DNA of 64,000 nucleotides from Bradyrhizobium sp. ISRA464 (GCF_029910095.1 NZ_CP094526.1:1240001-1304000); one strand, 5' to 3'. Numbered from the stretch's first letter, positions 1 through 9,713 are shown. Numbers and translations: made by a program. The notes: generated from the letters alone by a model not told the origin.

Positions 1-31
1 GCTGCAACGAATATTGCATCGGGAGGGTGAT

Positions 32-1099
32 TTGACTGATCACGACGGAATTTTCCTGCGCAACGCCTGGTATGTGGCGGCGCTGAACCAGGAGCTGATC
101 GACGGCAAGAAGCTGGCGCGCACCATCCTGGAGCGGCCGATCGTGCTCTATCGCGGATCGAGCGGAAAGGTGGTCGCGCTCGACGACCGGTGCTGCCACC
201 GCGCCGCGCCGCTCTCGATGGGGCGGGTCGAGGGCGATGACATCAGGTGCATGTATCACGGCATGAAGTTCGCAGCCGACGGCAAATGCATCCAGATTCC
301 CGGCCAGGACGTCATTCCCGCCAAGCTCGGCGTGCGCAGCTATCCGGTGGTCGAGCGCTACAACATGATCTTCATCTGGACCGGGGATCCCGCGAAGGCC
401 GATCCGAAACTGATCCTCGATTATCCGCCGCTCGAAGATCCGAAATGGCGGGGATTGCCGGGCTATATGCACTACAAGGCCAACTGGCTGCTGATCGTCG
501 ATAATCTCAGCGACTTCGCCCATCTCGCCTTCGTGCACACCAATACGCTCGGCGGTTCCGAGGAATACGCCTACAAGACCAAGCCGGTGGCGATCGAGAA
601 GCTCGAAGACGGTTTCCGCGTCGAGCGCTGGCACATGGGCGCCGAGCCGCCGCCGTATCACAGGAAGGTCATCCCGAACAAAACCGACCCGGTCGACCGC
701 CGCAACATCGGCCGCATGCTTATTCCCGGCATCTTCACGCTGGACACCACATTTGCGCCGGCAGGGCAGGGGGTGGAGAAGGGCGTTCAGGTTCCGGGGA
801 CGCGGCAATACCGCAATGCGCAGTTCATGACGCCGGAGACCCGCTCGAGCACTCACTTCTTCTGGAACTACCTGCACGATTTCGACATCGACAACCCTAA
901 CATCGCGCTGTCGCTGCGGCATTCCCTCGAGGAGGGCTTCAACGAGGACAAGGACTTCATCGAGGCGCAGCAGAAGGTGCTCGACGCCGACCCGAACTAC
1001 CAGCTGCTTGCCATCGGCGCGGATGCGCCACTGACCTATTTCCGCTGGCTGTTCGCGCGGAAGCTCGAGGCGGAACGAGGCGCCGAGCAAGCGGCATAG
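32..1099 (+). CDS. Rieske 2Fe-2S aromatic-ring oxygenase (VanA-like)
   Basis: Probable oxygenase component of a two-component Rieske non-heme iron monooxygenase of the vanillate O-demethylase/toluenesulfonate type. The Rieske cluster ligands are visible as C54-x-H56 and C73-x2-H76. The mononuclear iron site is the D-x2-H-x4-H run at about 161-169 (DFAHLAFVH). The length of 355 aa is normal for VanA-type subunits. I chose the TTG at 32 because a GGGAGGG Shine-Dalgarno lies at 21-27; a TTG at 14 would put that site inside the gene. No reductase gene follows, so the electron donor must be elsewhere. The substrate cannot be read from sequence; the family demethylates or hydroxylates aromatic acids. 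Confidence 0.85.
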   Translation: MTDHDGIFLRNAWYVAALNQELIDGKKLARTILERPIVLYRGSSGKVVALDDRCCHRAAPLSMGRVEGDDIRCMYHGMKFAADGKCIQIPGQDVIPAKLGVRSYPVVERYNMIFIWTGDPAKADPKLILDYPPLEDPKWRGLPGYMHYKANWLLIVDNLSDFAHLAFVHTNTLGGSEEYAYKTKPVAIEKLEDGFRVERWHMGAEPPPYHRKVIPNKTDPVDRRNIGRMLIPGIFTLDTTFAPAGQGVEKGVQVPGTRQYRNAQFMTPETRSSTHFFWNYLHDFDIDNPNIALSLRHSLEEGFNEDKDFIEAQQKVLDADPNYQLLAIGADAPLTYFRWLFARKLEAERGAEQAA

Positions 1100-1277
1100 C
1101 CGCTTTCACTGCTGGGTCGCACTGCCATGCCGGGATCGCGAGATCGTGACGTCCCGGCGTGGCTGCCGCGCCAGCGGGATTGGCGTAGACTGATGGATCT
1201 GAATTCGTCGGATCTTGATCGGGGTCGAGGTTGCGACGCGTGCGGGCCGAACCATCCCGCCGGCGATCGATCGGTGA

Positions 1278-2426
1278 ATGAACTTGATCGAAAAGGTGAG
1301 CCCACCGGAACGGAGTCCGAGCGTCGACCCGACGCAGCACGTTTGGCTATGGCCGTTTGAAGCCACACGATTGGTGCTGGACTCATACTGGCAATGGTAC
1401 GCCAGGCGCGCGCCCGGAGGAGCGCCTGACGAGGCGCCGCTGCCCTGGACCACGTCCAACACGGTCGCGCTGCAATTGCCGTCGATGCGCCTGCTGGACT
1501 TCTCGAGTGCGGTCGAAGGCCAGCCGTTGCTGGTGTGCGCGCCCTATGCGCTGCACCGCGCGCTGATCGCCGATCTCGCACCCGGCCACAGCCTGATGGA
1601 GGCGCTGCAGAAGGCGGGCGTTGCGCGTCTCTATCTCACCGATTGGCGCTCCGCTACAGCGGAGATGCGCTATTTCTCGATCGACACCTATCTGTCTGAT
1701 CTCAATGTGGCCGTCGATGCGGTCGGGCCGCCGGTCGACCTTGCAGGCCTCTGTCAGGGCGGGTGGCTGGCGTTGCTTTATGCGGCGCGCTTCCCCGGCA
1801 AGGTGCGGCGGCTCGTGCTTGCAGGCAGCCCGATCGATGTCTCGGTGCCGTCGCAGCTTTCGAGAATGGCGGCCTCGCTTCCGCAACAGGGCTTCGAGGC
1901 GCTGGTGCATCGGGGAGACGGCATCGTCAGTGGCAAGCACATGCTGCAATTCTGGAGCATCCCCTTCGGCCTGCATGATGTGGAGACCGCGCTGCAGCGG
2001 CAGCTCGACGACAAATCGGAGGATGCAAGGGCGCTGCTCGATCGTTTTGCGCGCTGGAATTGCGAGGTGCTCGATTTGCCGGGCACCTACTACCTCGAAG
2101 TGACCGACTGGATCTTTCGCCAGAACCGTATCGCCGATGGAAACTTTGTCGCGCTCGGCCGCAAGGTCGATCTTGCCGCGGTCAAGCTGCCGGTCTTCCT
2201 GCTCGCCGCGGATAACGACATCGTTGTCCCGCGCGACCAGGCGTTGGCGACAATACGGTTGTTGGGCACGCCGCCCGCGTGGCTGGAATGCGAGACCGAG
2301 GCGAGCGGTCACCTCGGCCTGTTCATGGGCAGCAAGGCCTTGACGAATTCATGGCCCCGGATCGTGCGCTGGCTTCAGTCCGACCTCGGCGACGCCTCGG
2401 GCGAGCGGCCGCGGATCAGCGCGTGA
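1278..2426 (+). CDS. PHA synthase-like alpha/beta hydrolase
   Basis: An alpha/beta-hydrolase of 382 aa resembling the catalytic half of polyhydroxyalkanoate synthases. The nucleophile elbow is GLCQGG with Cys159, the cysteine lipase box typical of PhaC rather than the serine of ordinary hydrolases. A probable acid residue lies in LLAADNDIVVP and the histidine in SGHLGLF near the C-terminus. It lacks the long N-terminal domain of class I PhaC and is closer in size to class III PhaC or intracellular PHB-related hydrolases. No phaA/phaB or phasin gene is adjacent. Whether it polymerises, depolymerises or acts on another acyl-CoA is not decided by the sequence. Confidence 0.7.
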   Translation: MNLIEKVSPPERSPSVDPTQHVWLWPFEATRLVLDSYWQWYARRAPGGAPDEAPLPWTTSNTVALQLPSMRLLDFSSAVEGQPLLVCAPYALHRALIADLAPGHSLMEALQKAGVARLYLTDWRSATAEMRYFSIDTYLSDLNVAVDAVGPPVDLAGLCQGGWLALLYAARFPGKVRRLVLAGSPIDVSVPSQLSRMAASLPQQGFEALVHRGDGIVSGKHMLQFWSIPFGLHDVETALQRQLDDKSEDARALLDRFARWNCEVLDLPGTYYLEVTDWIFRQNRIADGNFVALGRKVDLAAVKLPVFLLAADNDIVVPRDQALATIRLLGTPPAWLECETEASGHLGLFMGSKALTNSWPRIVRWLQSDLGDASGERPRISA

Positions 2427-2433
2427 GCTGCAA

Positions 2434-2473
2434 ATGAAAATGCCCCGAACTGCGGTTTTGCAATCCGGGGCAT
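2434..2473 (-). terminator. Intrinsic terminator for ridA
   Basis: Arms ATGCCCCG (2440-2447) and CGGGGCAT (2466-2473) form an 8-bp stem. On the minus strand the stem is followed by TTTTCATTTG, the T-rich tail expected after the ridA gene. On the plus strand no T-run follows, so termination is best supported for ridA only. Confidence 0.65.
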
Positions 2474-2503
2474 CAGACATCTGTCGCGGTTAACGTGTCG
2501 CGT

Positions 2504-2854
2504 CTACTTCGCGGCGACCACCATGATCTCGACATTGTATTGCGGGGCCGCGAGCTTGGCCTCGACGGTGGCGCGGGCCGGCGTGTTGCCCGGCGAGACC
2601 CAGGTGTCCCACACCGCGTTCATCTCGGGGAACGTATTCATGTCGGTGATGTAGATCGTCGCGCTGAGGAGCTTCGACTTGTCGGCGCCGGCCTTCGCCA
2701 GATGACCGTCGATGATCGAAAGGATATCCTTGGTCTGGTCGGTGACGCTGCCGCCGGCGGCCTTGCCGGCCACGACGCCGGCGAGATAGACGGTGTTGCC
2801 GTGCACGACGGCCTGGCTCATGCGCGGGCCGGTTTCGAAACGCTGAATGCTCAT
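2504..2854 (-). CDS. ridA: RidA family enamine/imine deaminase
   Basis: A small 116-aa RidA/YjgF/UK114 protein. Family members hydrolyse reactive 2-aminoacrylate and related enamines/imines, protecting PLP enzymes. The conserved C-terminal segment TPARATVEAKLAAP carries the substrate-binding Arg. The protein has the usual one-domain length and no signal peptide. A GTG at 2866 is also in frame, but the GGAG Shine-Dalgarno (complement of about 2859-2862) lies inside that longer version and fits the ATG at 2854. A terminator follows. Rid proteins fall into several subfamilies and the exact substrate is unknown. Confidence 0.85.
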   Translation of the reverse strand: MSIQRFETGPRMSQAVVHGNTVYLAGVVAGKAAGGSVTDQTKDILSIIDGHLAKAGADKSKLLSATIYITDMNTFPEMNAVWDTWVSPGNTPARATVEAKLAAPQYNVEIMVVAAK

Positions 2855-2884
2855 TTGGGTCTCCACTTGAATGGCGGCAGTTTT

Positions 2885-2991
2885 CTATAGCGTTTTCAGG
2901 CGACGCGGCTACCGGTTCGCGTGAAGAAAACGCGTCAAGACAGGAAGGCTAGAGGTTGGGTTCTGATTTGCTCAGAACCGAACCTCTAGCG
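2885..2991. repeat. Dispersed repeat R2, copy A, with terminal hairpin
   Basis: Contains the conserved core ACCGGTTCGCGTGAAGAAAA followed by CGCGTC, shared with copies at about 25735 and 36725. It ends in a strong hairpin, arms 2949-2966 and 2972-2989 (18 bp with one mismatch) around the loop TTTGC. It lies downstream of the minus-strand FAD dehydrogenase and upstream of ridA. The hairpin sequence differs from the other copies but the pairing is kept. Confidence 0.8.
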
Positions 2992-3097
2992 CGCCGGCGC
3001 GTCCGCCGCCACTGCGCGATTTGCAAGCCGCTTCACGGAAATCGCCTGAAGAAGGGTCGGATCGTCCGACGCCGTCGGGGCCGCGCGTCTCCACCAT

Positions 3098-4756
3098 TCA
3101 CCCAACGGCCCTTGCTGCCGCGCGGCCCGCATTGCGGCCCGAGAACAGGCAGCCGCCGAGGAAGGTGCCTTCCAGCGAGCGATAGCCGTGCATGCCGCCG
3201 CCGCCGAAGCCGGCGGCCTCGCCCGCCGCATAGAGCCCGCGGATGATCTGGTGGTCATGCCCGAACACGCGCGAGTCGAGATCGGTCTCGAAGCCGCCGA
3301 GCGTCTTGCGGGTCAGGATGTTGAGCTTCACCGCGATCAGCGGGCCGTGTTCGGGATCGAGGATGCGGTGCGGCCTCGCGGTGCGGATCAATTTGTCGCC
3401 GATATAGCGGCGCGCATTGTGCAGGTTCATCACCTGCGCGTCCTTCACGAAGGGATTGGCGATCTCGCGGTCGCGCGCCTCGATCTGGGCCTTGATGGGG
3501 GCGAGCTTCAACAGGTCGTTGCCGGCGAGCGCGTTCATGGCGCCGACGAGGTCGGCGAGGTTGTCACGCACGATGAAGTCGACGCCGTGCTGCTTGAACG
3601 CTTCCACCGGCGCCGGCGCGCCCTTGTTGGTGGCGCGCTTGATCGTCATGCGCCAGCTCTTGCCCGTCAGATCGGGGTTCTGCTCCGAGCCGGAGAGCGC
3701 GAACTCCTTCTTGATGATGCTCTGGGTCAGGATGAACCACGAATAGTCGTGGCCCGTGCTCATGATGTAGTGCAGTTGCCCAAGCGTGTCGGAGCCCGGG
3801 AACAGCGGCGCCGGCAGCCGCTTGCCTGTGGCGTCGAACCACAGCGATGACGGCCCCGGCAGAATACGGATGCCGTGGCGCGGCCAGATCGGGTTCCAGT
3901 TCTGGATGCCCTCGACATAGTGCCACATCCGGTCGCGGTTGATCACCCGTCCACCGGCGGCTTCCGTGATGCCGATCATGCGGCCGTCGACATGATCAGG
4001 CACGCCGGAGATCATGAACCTCGGCGGGACGCCGAGCCGCTTCGGCCAGTTCTGCCGCACCAGATCATGATTGCCGCCGATGCCCCCGGAGGCGACGATC
4101 ACGGCCTGTGCGCGAAGCGAGAACTCGCCGATCACCGTCCGCGAGGAACTCCTGCCGCGTTCGACAGTGGTCGGTTCCAGGATCGCGCCTCTGACGCCAT
4201 CGATGGCGCCATTGGTGACGCTTAGCGCATCGACACGGTGGCGGAACCTGAAAATCAGCCGTCCGTTCTTCGCCGCCTCGCGTGCTCGCCGCTCGAACGG
4301 CTCGACGATGCCAGGGCCGGTGCCCCAGGTGACGTGAAATCGCGGAACCGAGTTGCCGTGGCCCATCGCGTCATAGCCGCCGCGCTCGGCCCAGCCGACG
4401 ATCGGGAAGATGCGATGGCCCATCGCGCGCAACCAGTCGCGCTTCTCGCCCGCGGCGAAGGCGACATAGGCCTCGGCCCATTTGCGCGGCCAGTGATCTT
4501 CGTCACGATCGAAGCCTGCGGTGCCCAACCAGTCCTGTAGCGCAAGGTCGAGGGAATCCTTGATGCCGAGCCGCCGTTGCTCCGGCGAATCGACCATGAA
4601 CAATCCGCCGAACGACCAGAACGCCTGTCCGCCGAGGCTTTGTTCCCCTTCCTGATCGAGCACGATCACGCGCTTGCCCGCATCGGCGATCTCGGTTGCG
4701 GCGACGAGGCCGGCGAGCCCCGCGCCAACCACGATCACATCTGAATCGTCAGCCAT
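3098..4756 (-). CDS. FAD-binding dehydrogenase (ketosteroid dehydrogenase/fumarate reductase-like)
   Basis: A 552-aa flavoprotein of the FAD_binding_2 superfamily. The N-terminus VIVVGAGLAGLVAATEIADAG is a Rossmann dinucleotide-binding motif, followed by an acidic strand end (VIVLDQEG). The C-terminal FAD-contact segment GLYAAGEAAGFGGGG is also clear. It matches the group usually annotated as putative FAD-binding dehydrogenase, related to 3-ketosteroid delta-1-dehydrogenase and flavocytochrome c fumarate reductase. No signal peptide and no heme domain, so probably cytoplasmic. The gene stands alone, with repeat R2 copy A downstream. Substrate unknown. Confidence 0.8.
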   Translation of the reverse strand: MADDSDVIVVGAGLAGLVAATEIADAGKRVIVLDQEGEQSLGGQAFWSFGGLFMVDSPEQRRLGIKDSLDLALQDWLGTAGFDRDEDHWPRKWAEAYVAFAAGEKRDWLRAMGHRIFPIVGWAERGGYDAMGHGNSVPRFHVTWGTGPGIVEPFERRAREAAKNGRLIFRFRHRVDALSVTNGAIDGVRGAILEPTTVERGRSSSRTVIGEFSLRAQAVIVASGGIGGNHDLVRQNWPKRLGVPPRFMISGVPDHVDGRMIGITEAAGGRVINRDRMWHYVEGIQNWNPIWPRHGIRILPGPSSLWFDATGKRLPAPLFPGSDTLGQLHYIMSTGHDYSWFILTQSIIKKEFALSGSEQNPDLTGKSWRMTIKRATNKGAPAPVEAFKQHGVDFIVRDNLADLVGAMNALAGNDLLKLAPIKAQIEARDREIANPFVKDAQVMNLHNARRYIGDKLIRTARPHRILDPEHGPLIAVKLNILTRKTLGGFETDLDSRVFGHDHQIIRGLYAAGEAAGFGGGGMHGYRSLEGTFLGGCLFSGRNAGRAAARAVG

Positions 4757-5034
4757 TTCAGCCCTCCCCCAGCCCTGCCGTGATTCAAGACCGCCTCATT
4801 GCGCGCGGTCAACGTCAAACGGCCCTTGCCGGTGGCGGCGAGGCACCAAGCGGTTGCGGCAAGTTGTTCCAGTTTGGGACCTTGCAGTCTTCGACTGCAG
4901 CGTGCGCGCAACACCCAATTTGAATTTGATTTGAGGTGCCGCGCTCGTCTGGACAAAAATTCGATCTCGCAACACGCTCACGCCCATCTTGCATCACAAA
5001 GACAAACAGATTCGGTTTCGACTGGGGCTGGCCA

Positions 5035-5505
5035 ATGAAGTTGATGAGGGGGTTGCTCGCTGCGGTTCTGCTGCTGGCGGGGATGGGGGCGTCGCACGCG
5101 GCGGTCAGGATCGCCGATGATCGTGGCGGACGGATCGGAACCTACGTCGACAGATATCAAAACCTGCGCTCATCGGGCGAGACCGTGATCATCGACGGGC
5201 TTTGCGCTTCGGCCTGCACCATCGTGCTCGGCGCTGTTCCTCACGACCGCATTTGTGTCACCTCGCACGCAAGCCTCGGCTTTCATGCCGCCTGGGATTT
5301 CGGCGCCAACGGCCGCGCCGTCACCAATCCCGAAGCAACCCATATGCTGTATTCAATGTACCCGCCCGCGGTGCGCAAATGGATCGCGGCGCGCGGCGGC
5401 CTGACGCCGCGCATGATCTTCCTGCGCGGCAAGCAGCTGCAGGCGCTCTACAAGCCCTGCTATCTCGACGCCCAGGCGTCGGCGGGCAGGCCGTTCTCGC
5501 ACTGA
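5035..5505 (+). CDS. Secreted ClpP/crotonase-like protein of unknown function
   Basis: A 156-aa protein with a clear signal peptide (about residues 1-22, ending SHAA), so exported to the periplasm. The motif GLCASACTIVLG at about 54-65 and the later Cys in YKPCYLD resemble a group of small periplasmic proteins related to COG3904 (ClpP-like fold, with a CASAC signature where ClpP has its catalytic Ser). A second protein with the same signature is at 32177-33034. I chose the ATG at 5035 because it begins the signal peptide; the longer in-frame extension is not hydrophobic. Function unknown. Confidence 0.6.
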   Translation: MKLMRGLLAAVLLLAGMGASHAAVRIADDRGGRIGTYVDRYQNLRSSGETVIIDGLCASACTIVLGAVPHDRICVTSHASLGFHAAWDFGANGRAVTNPEATHMLYSMYPPAVRKWIAARGGLTPRMIFLRGKQLQALYKPCYLDAQASAGRPFSH

Positions 5506-5675
5506 GTCCGTCGGCGGTTTGGTTGGTCCTCGTCCCGTCACCGCCACGAGGTGGACTGGGATGATGGGCTGAGAGAGCCGGGTCGTTCCCTCGGCGGGCG
5601 AAGCCTCCGCATGACGTGATCACGCCTGCAGCCATCGTGCTTGCCGGCCGGCGGAGCCCGGCTTATCTGAAATAC

Positions 5676-5867
5676 ATGGTTCAGCCGATCTTCGCCCAGC
5701 CCCGTGATATCGCCGCCCCGACGCAGGGCCGGGTGGCGTCCATGATCCTCTGGGGCGCGGCCAGTGTCGGCGGATTGGCCCTGCTTGCTGCTGCCGTGCT
5801 CTGGTTCCATTACGGGACTGCGGTGTTCTTCGAAATGATCACCGCCGGCATCTCCGCCTGCTTCTGA
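5676..5867 (+). CDS. Small single-pass membrane protein upstream of SCO
   Basis: A 63-aa protein starting MVQPIF with one transmembrane helix (about residues 22-46, VASMILWGAASVGGLALLAA). It ends 19 bp before the SCO gene and is probably co-transcribed with it. Position and size suggest an accessory role near copper delivery or cytochrome oxidase assembly (inference from context only). I do not recognise a domain. The chosen ATG gives a short N-terminal tail; an upstream ATG at 5616 would add 20 residues. Confidence 0.55.
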   Translation: MVQPIFAQPRDIAAPTQGRVASMILWGAASVGGLALLAAAVLWFHYGTAVFFEMITAGISACF

Positions 5868-5886
5868 TAGGGGACGTATCGCCATC

Positions 5887-6477
5887 ATGCCTAGGACCAC
5901 CCGCCCGCTGGTGATCTTTGCCGCCTTCGCCGCCAGCCTGGCTGTCGGCCTTGCGCTCATGCTGTGGGCGGTCGGCGGCTTGCGCACCGTCGCCGCGCCG
6001 ACCGCGATCGGCGGCCCGTTCCAGCTCACTGACCAGTCCGGCCGGACCGTCACCGACAAGGACCTCAAGGGCAAGCCGACGCTGATTTTCTTCGGCTTCA
6101 CCCATTGCCCTGACGTCTGCCCGACGTCGCTATTCGAGATGTCGGAGGTGCTGAAGGCGATGGGCAAGGATGCCGACCGCGTGAATGCTTATTTCGTCTC
6201 GGTCGATCCCGAGCGCGACACCGCTGCCGCGATGAAGGATTACCTCTCGAGCTTCGATCCGCACCTGAAGGGTCTCACCGGCGATCCCGCGGCGATTGCC
6301 AAGGTGCTGTCGGAATATCGCGTCTACGCCAAGAAGGTGCCACTCAAGGATGGCGACTACACGATGGATCACACCGCGCTGATCTATCTGATGGATCGCG
6401 ACGGCAATTTCGTCTCGCCGTTCAACCTGAAACGGACGCCCGACGAAGCGGCGGCCGATCTGAAACGGTATCTCTAA
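5887..6477 (+). CDS. SCO1/SenC family copper chaperone
   Basis: A thioredoxin-fold SCO protein of 196 aa that delivers copper to the CuA centre of cytochrome c oxidase or acts as its thiol reductase. The copper-binding CxxxC is in FTHCPDVCPT and the conserved His is in MDHTALIYLMD. An N-terminal membrane anchor (about residues 7-30) places the domain in the periplasm. The start has a good GGGGAC-type ribosome site just upstream. It sits about 45 kb from the cox cluster in this window, with a small membrane-protein gene immediately before it. Confidence 0.9.
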   Translation: MPRTTRPLVIFAAFAASLAVGLALMLWAVGGLRTVAAPTAIGGPFQLTDQSGRTVTDKDLKGKPTLIFFGFTHCPDVCPTSLFEMSEVLKAMGKDADRVNAYFVSVDPERDTAAAMKDYLSSFDPHLKGLTGDPAAIAKVLSEYRVYAKKVPLKDGDYTMDHTALIYLMDRDGNFVSPFNLKRTPDEAAADLKRYL

Positions 6478-6624
6478 GCCCCTCGCTGGGCACGACCCGT
6501 GCGAGAAGCCGGCCTTCGCTTTTCGCGTCATGCCGTAATTCCGGTTCAGAATTAACCCAATCGGCGCTCGCTTCGGGCGCCGGATGGTCTATAAGCCCAT
6601 CCAATTTCTTTTAAATTGCCTGTT

Positions 6625-7623
6625 ATGCCCGATCAGTCTGTCCAGTCCGTTGCCGTCTCGTCGCGCTCCGCCGTCCGGCTGGCCGGGTGGGTGGTCGCGG
6701 CTGCGCTGCTGGGGGTGGCCGGACCAGTGACTGCTCAGACGCCGCCGGCGCAAACGGCGCCCGCGCAGACCCCATCCGCAAAGCCGGCTCCGGCGCCGGC
6801 GGCCCCCGCGCCTGCCGCCCCGGCACCAACGGCGCAGACCCCGACGCCGAAGGCCGCGCCGCAGGCGGTGCCAGGATTCTGGGACCCGCGGCGGCGGCCG
6901 GACCGGCCGGACCTGTCGCGCCTCACCGTGATCCGCTTCCTGACCGAGACCGACTACCCGCCGTTCAACTTCACCGGCCCCGACGGCAATCCGGCCGGCT
7001 TCAACGTCGACCTGGCGCGCTCGCTCTGCGACGAGATCAAGGTCACCTGCACCATCCAGATGCGCCGGTTCGAGACCCTGATCGATGCGCTCGCGACCAA
7101 CCGCGGCGACGCCATCATCGCGTCGATGGCGGTGACGCCACAACTCCGCACCAAGGTCGATTTCACCGATCCCTATTACCGCGCACCGGCGCGTTTCGTA
7201 TCGCGCCGCGATAACGTGATGCCGGAAATCCGTCCCGAATATCTCGAGGGCAAGAAGGTCGGCGTCATCGCCGGGACCTCGCACGAGGCCTATCTCAAGG
7301 CGATGTTCACCGACGCCGAGATCCATTCCTATCTCAATGACGACGCGCTGCGTGCGGCGCTGCGCCGCGGCGAGGTCGACTTCATCTTCGGCGACGCGAT
7401 CTCGCTGGCGTTCTGGATCAACGGCACCGATTCAGCGGAATGCTGCGCCTTCTCCGGCGGTCCCTTCGTCGAGAGCCGCTATTTCGGCGAAGGCATCGGC
7501 ATTGCCGTGCGCAAGGGCAATGACCTGCTCCGGCAGTCGCTGAACTGGGCGCTGTTCCGGATCTGGGAGAAAGGCCGCTTCACCGATCTATGGCTGCGCT
7601 ATTTCTCGGTCAGTCCGTTCTGA
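6625..7623 (+). CDS. Family 3 extracellular solute-binding protein (amino-acid ABC type)
   Basis: A 332-aa exported binding protein. It has a signal peptide (about residues 17-38), then a long Ala/Pro/Thr/Gln low-complexity linker (about 39-87), then a PBPb/SBP_bac_3 domain with TDYPPFNFTGPDG, GFNVDLARSLC and RGDAIIASMAVTPQLR. Such domains bind polar amino acids or related small molecules. No permease or ATPase gene is adjacent, so it may serve a distant ABC transporter or act as a sensor domain partner. The ATG at 6625 is preferred to an in-frame TTG at 6616. Confidence 0.8.
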   Translation: MPDQSVQSVAVSSRSAVRLAGWVVAAALLGVAGPVTAQTPPAQTAPAQTPSAKPAPAPAAPAPAAPAPTAQTPTPKAAPQAVPGFWDPRRRPDRPDLSRLTVIRFLTETDYPPFNFTGPDGNPAGFNVDLARSLCDEIKVTCTIQMRRFETLIDALATNRGDAIIASMAVTPQLRTKVDFTDPYYRAPARFVSRRDNVMPEIRPEYLEGKKVGVIAGTSHEAYLKAMFTDAEIHSYLNDDALRAALRRGEVDFIFGDAISLAFWINGTDSAECCAFSGGPFVESRYFGEGIGIAVRKGNDLLRQSLNWALFRIWEKGRFTDLWLRYFSVSPF

Positions 7624-7634
7624 CGCAGAGGTCT

Positions 7635-7778
7635 TCACCTCGCCCCGCTTGCGGGAGAGGTCGGAATTCAAGCGCAGCTTGAATTTCGGGTGAGGGGGAC
7701 CATCCGCGATTCCGTCTTCTGCAGCCGATGCGGATCGAGCCCCTCGCCAACGCTCTCCCGCAAGAGCGGGGCGAGGGA
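7635..7778. repeat. Palindromic element R1, intergenic copy upstream of lysK
   Basis: About 144 bp. The left end has a hairpin-forming CCCCGCTTGCGGG and the right end CCCGCAAGAGCGGGG, which are inverted relative to each other. Between them are a short inverted repeat (AATTCAAGC..GCTTGAATT) and GGGTGAGGGGG. It is the same family as the copies inside the ligase and helicase genes. It lies between the binding-protein gene and lysK. Confidence 0.75.
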
Positions 7779-7858
7779 GTAGGCGCCAGCACCGGCGCAT
7801 TTTGCATTTTGCCGCGAAAGCGTTAGTTTTGCGGCCTTTTTTGGAGAGAGCCTGAAGA

Positions 7859-9499
7859 ATGTCCGTGATTGATCTTGCCGCCAGCCCGAGCGACCTGCGT
7901 GCGCTCGCCGAACAATCCAACGCCTGGCCGTTCGAGCAGGCGAAAGCGATCGTGGCGCGGCTGAAGAAAAATCCGAAGGACGAGGTGCTGTTCGAGACCG
8001 GCTACGGCCCGTCGGGCCTGCCGCACATCGGCACCTTCGGCGAGGTCGCACGCACCTCGATGGTGCGCCACGCCTTCCGCGTGCTCACCGAGGACAAGAT
8101 CAAGACGCGCCTGCTCGCCTTCTCCGACGACATGGACGGCCTGCGCAAGGTGCCCGACAACGTGCCAAACAAGGAGCTACTGGAGAAGCATCTCGGCAAG
8201 CCGCTCACCAAGGTGCCGGATCCGTTCGGTACCCATCCGAGCTTCGGCCAGCACAACAACGCGCGGCTGCGCGCATTCCTCGATCAGTTCGGCTTCGATT
8301 ACGAATTCGCCAGCTCGACCGAGTATTACACCTCCGGCCGGTTCGACGCCGCGCTGCTGCGCATGCTGGAGCGGATCGAGAAGGTGATGGCGATCATGCT
8401 GCCGTCGTTGCGTGAGGAGCGCGCGGCGAGCTATTCGCCGTTCCTGCCGATCTGTCCGCGCACGGGCCATGTGCTCTACGTGCCGGTGACGGCGCATGAC
8501 GCCAAGGCCGGCACGATTTCCTACGAAGATCCCGAGACCAAGGAAAGCGTCACCGTCCCCGTCACCGGCGGTCGCTGCAAGCTGCAGTGGAAGCCGGATT
8601 GGGCGATGCGCTGGTACGCGCTCGGCGTCGACTATGAAATGGCCGGCAAGGATTTGATCGACTCGGTCAAGCTGTCGGGCAAGATCTGCGCAGCGCTCGG
8701 CGGCACGCCGCCCGAGGGCTTCAACTACGAGCTGTTCCTCGACGAGAACGGCCAGAAGATATCGAAGTCGAAGGGCAACGGGCTGACCATCGACGAGTGG
8801 CTGCGCTATGCCTCGCCGGAATCGCTGTCGCTGTTCATGTATCGCGAGCCGAAGGCCGCGAAGCGGCTGTTCTTCGACGTCATTCCGCGCAACGTCGATG
8901 ACTACCAGCAGTTCCTCGACGGCTTCCCCAGGCAGCAAGCGCGTCAGCAGCTGCAGAACCCGGTCTGGCACATTCACGCGGGGAAGCCGCCGCAGGCCGA
9001 CATGCCCGTCACCTTCCAGCTCCTGCTGACGCTGGTGTCGTCGTCGAATGCGGAAAACGCCGAGACGTTGTGGGGCTTCATCGGCCGCTACCGGCCGGGC
9101 GTGACGCCGCAGAGCCACCCGAAGCTCGATGCGATGGTCGGCTATGCCATCAACTACTATCGCGACTTCGTGGCACCGACCAAGCAGTTCCGTGAGCCCA
9201 CCGAGAGTGAACGCGCCGCGTTGCAGGATTTGCGCGATGCGCTCGCCAATATGGCTCCGGACGCGACCGCGGAGGACATCCAGAACGTGGTCTACGAGAT
9301 CGGCCGCCGCGAGCCGTTCCTCGACCTGAACAAGAAGGGCAAGGACGGCCGCCCCGGCGTCTCGCTCGACTGGTTCAACATGCTCTACCAGGTCCTGCTC
9401 GGCCAGGAGAAGGGCCCGCGCTTCGGCTCCTTCGTGGCGGTGTATGGCGTGACGAACGCGGTCAACATGATCGACGGCGCGCTGGCGCGGTCGTCGTAG
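7859..9499 (+). CDS. lysK: Lysine--tRNA ligase, class I
   Basis: A class I lysyl-tRNA synthetase of 546 aa. It has a HIGH-like motif ([13 protein letters not shown], with HIG at 56-58) and a KMSKS-like motif (KISKSKG near 299-305), the class I Rossmann signatures. Most bacteria use a class II LysRS (LysS); class I LysK is usual in archaea and many alphaproteobacteria. The gene is monocistronic, flanked by R1 repeats on both sides. The ATG at 7859 is preceded by GGAGAGAG, a good ribosome site. Confidence 0.95.
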   Translation: MSVIDLAASPSDLRALAEQSNAWPFEQAKAIVARLKKNPKDEVLFETGYGPSGLPHIGTFGEVARTSMVRHAFRVLTEDKIKTRLLAFSDDMDGLRKVPDNVPNKELLEKHLGKPLTKVPDPFGTHPSFGQHNNARLRAFLDQFGFDYEFASSTEYYTSGRFDAALLRMLERIEKVMAIMLPSLREERAASYSPFLPICPRTGHVLYVPVTAHDAKAGTISYEDPETKESVTVPVTGGRCKLQWKPDWAMRWYALGVDYEMAGKDLIDSVKLSGKICAALGGTPPEGFNYELFLDENGQKISKSKGNGLTIDEWLRYASPESLSLFMYREPKAAKRLFFDVIPRNVDDYQQFLDGFPRQQARQQLQNPVWHIHAGKPPQADMPVTFQLLLTLVSSSNAENAETLWGFIGRYRPGVTPQSHPKLDAMVGYAINYYRDFVAPTKQFREPTESERAALQDLRDALANMAPDATAEDIQNVVYEIGRREPFLDLNKKGKDGRPGVSLDWFNMLYQVLLGQEKGPRFGSFVAVYGVTNAVNMIDGALARSS

Positions 9500-9519
9500 T
9501 TTTCGCGCTGGGCGCAGTT

Positions 9520-9702
9520 CTCCCTCGTCCCGCTCTTGCGGGGTCGAGACGAGCGAAGCTCGCTCTTAGAGGGTTGGGGTGAGGAGCTCTTTTCGCAAAG
9601 ACGATGAGAGACAGACGTGCGGAAGCCCCCCTCACCCGGATCGCATTCCGCTCCGCTGTATGCGCTCCAGCCTCCCCGCAAGCGGGGCGAGGCTAGCCGG
9701 GA
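9520..9702. repeat. Palindromic element R1, extended intergenic copy downstream of lysK
   Basis: An R1-type element bounded on the left by CCCGCTCTTGCGGGG and on the right by CCCCGCAAGCGGGG. It is longer than the other copies (about 180 bp) because the centre carries extra sequence, including GACGAGCGAAGCTCGCTC, which recurs in the copy at about 61910. The stretch 9500-10124 has no convincing plus-strand gene and is mostly repeats. Confidence 0.65.
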
Positions 9703-9713
9703 CCGGCTGCAGC

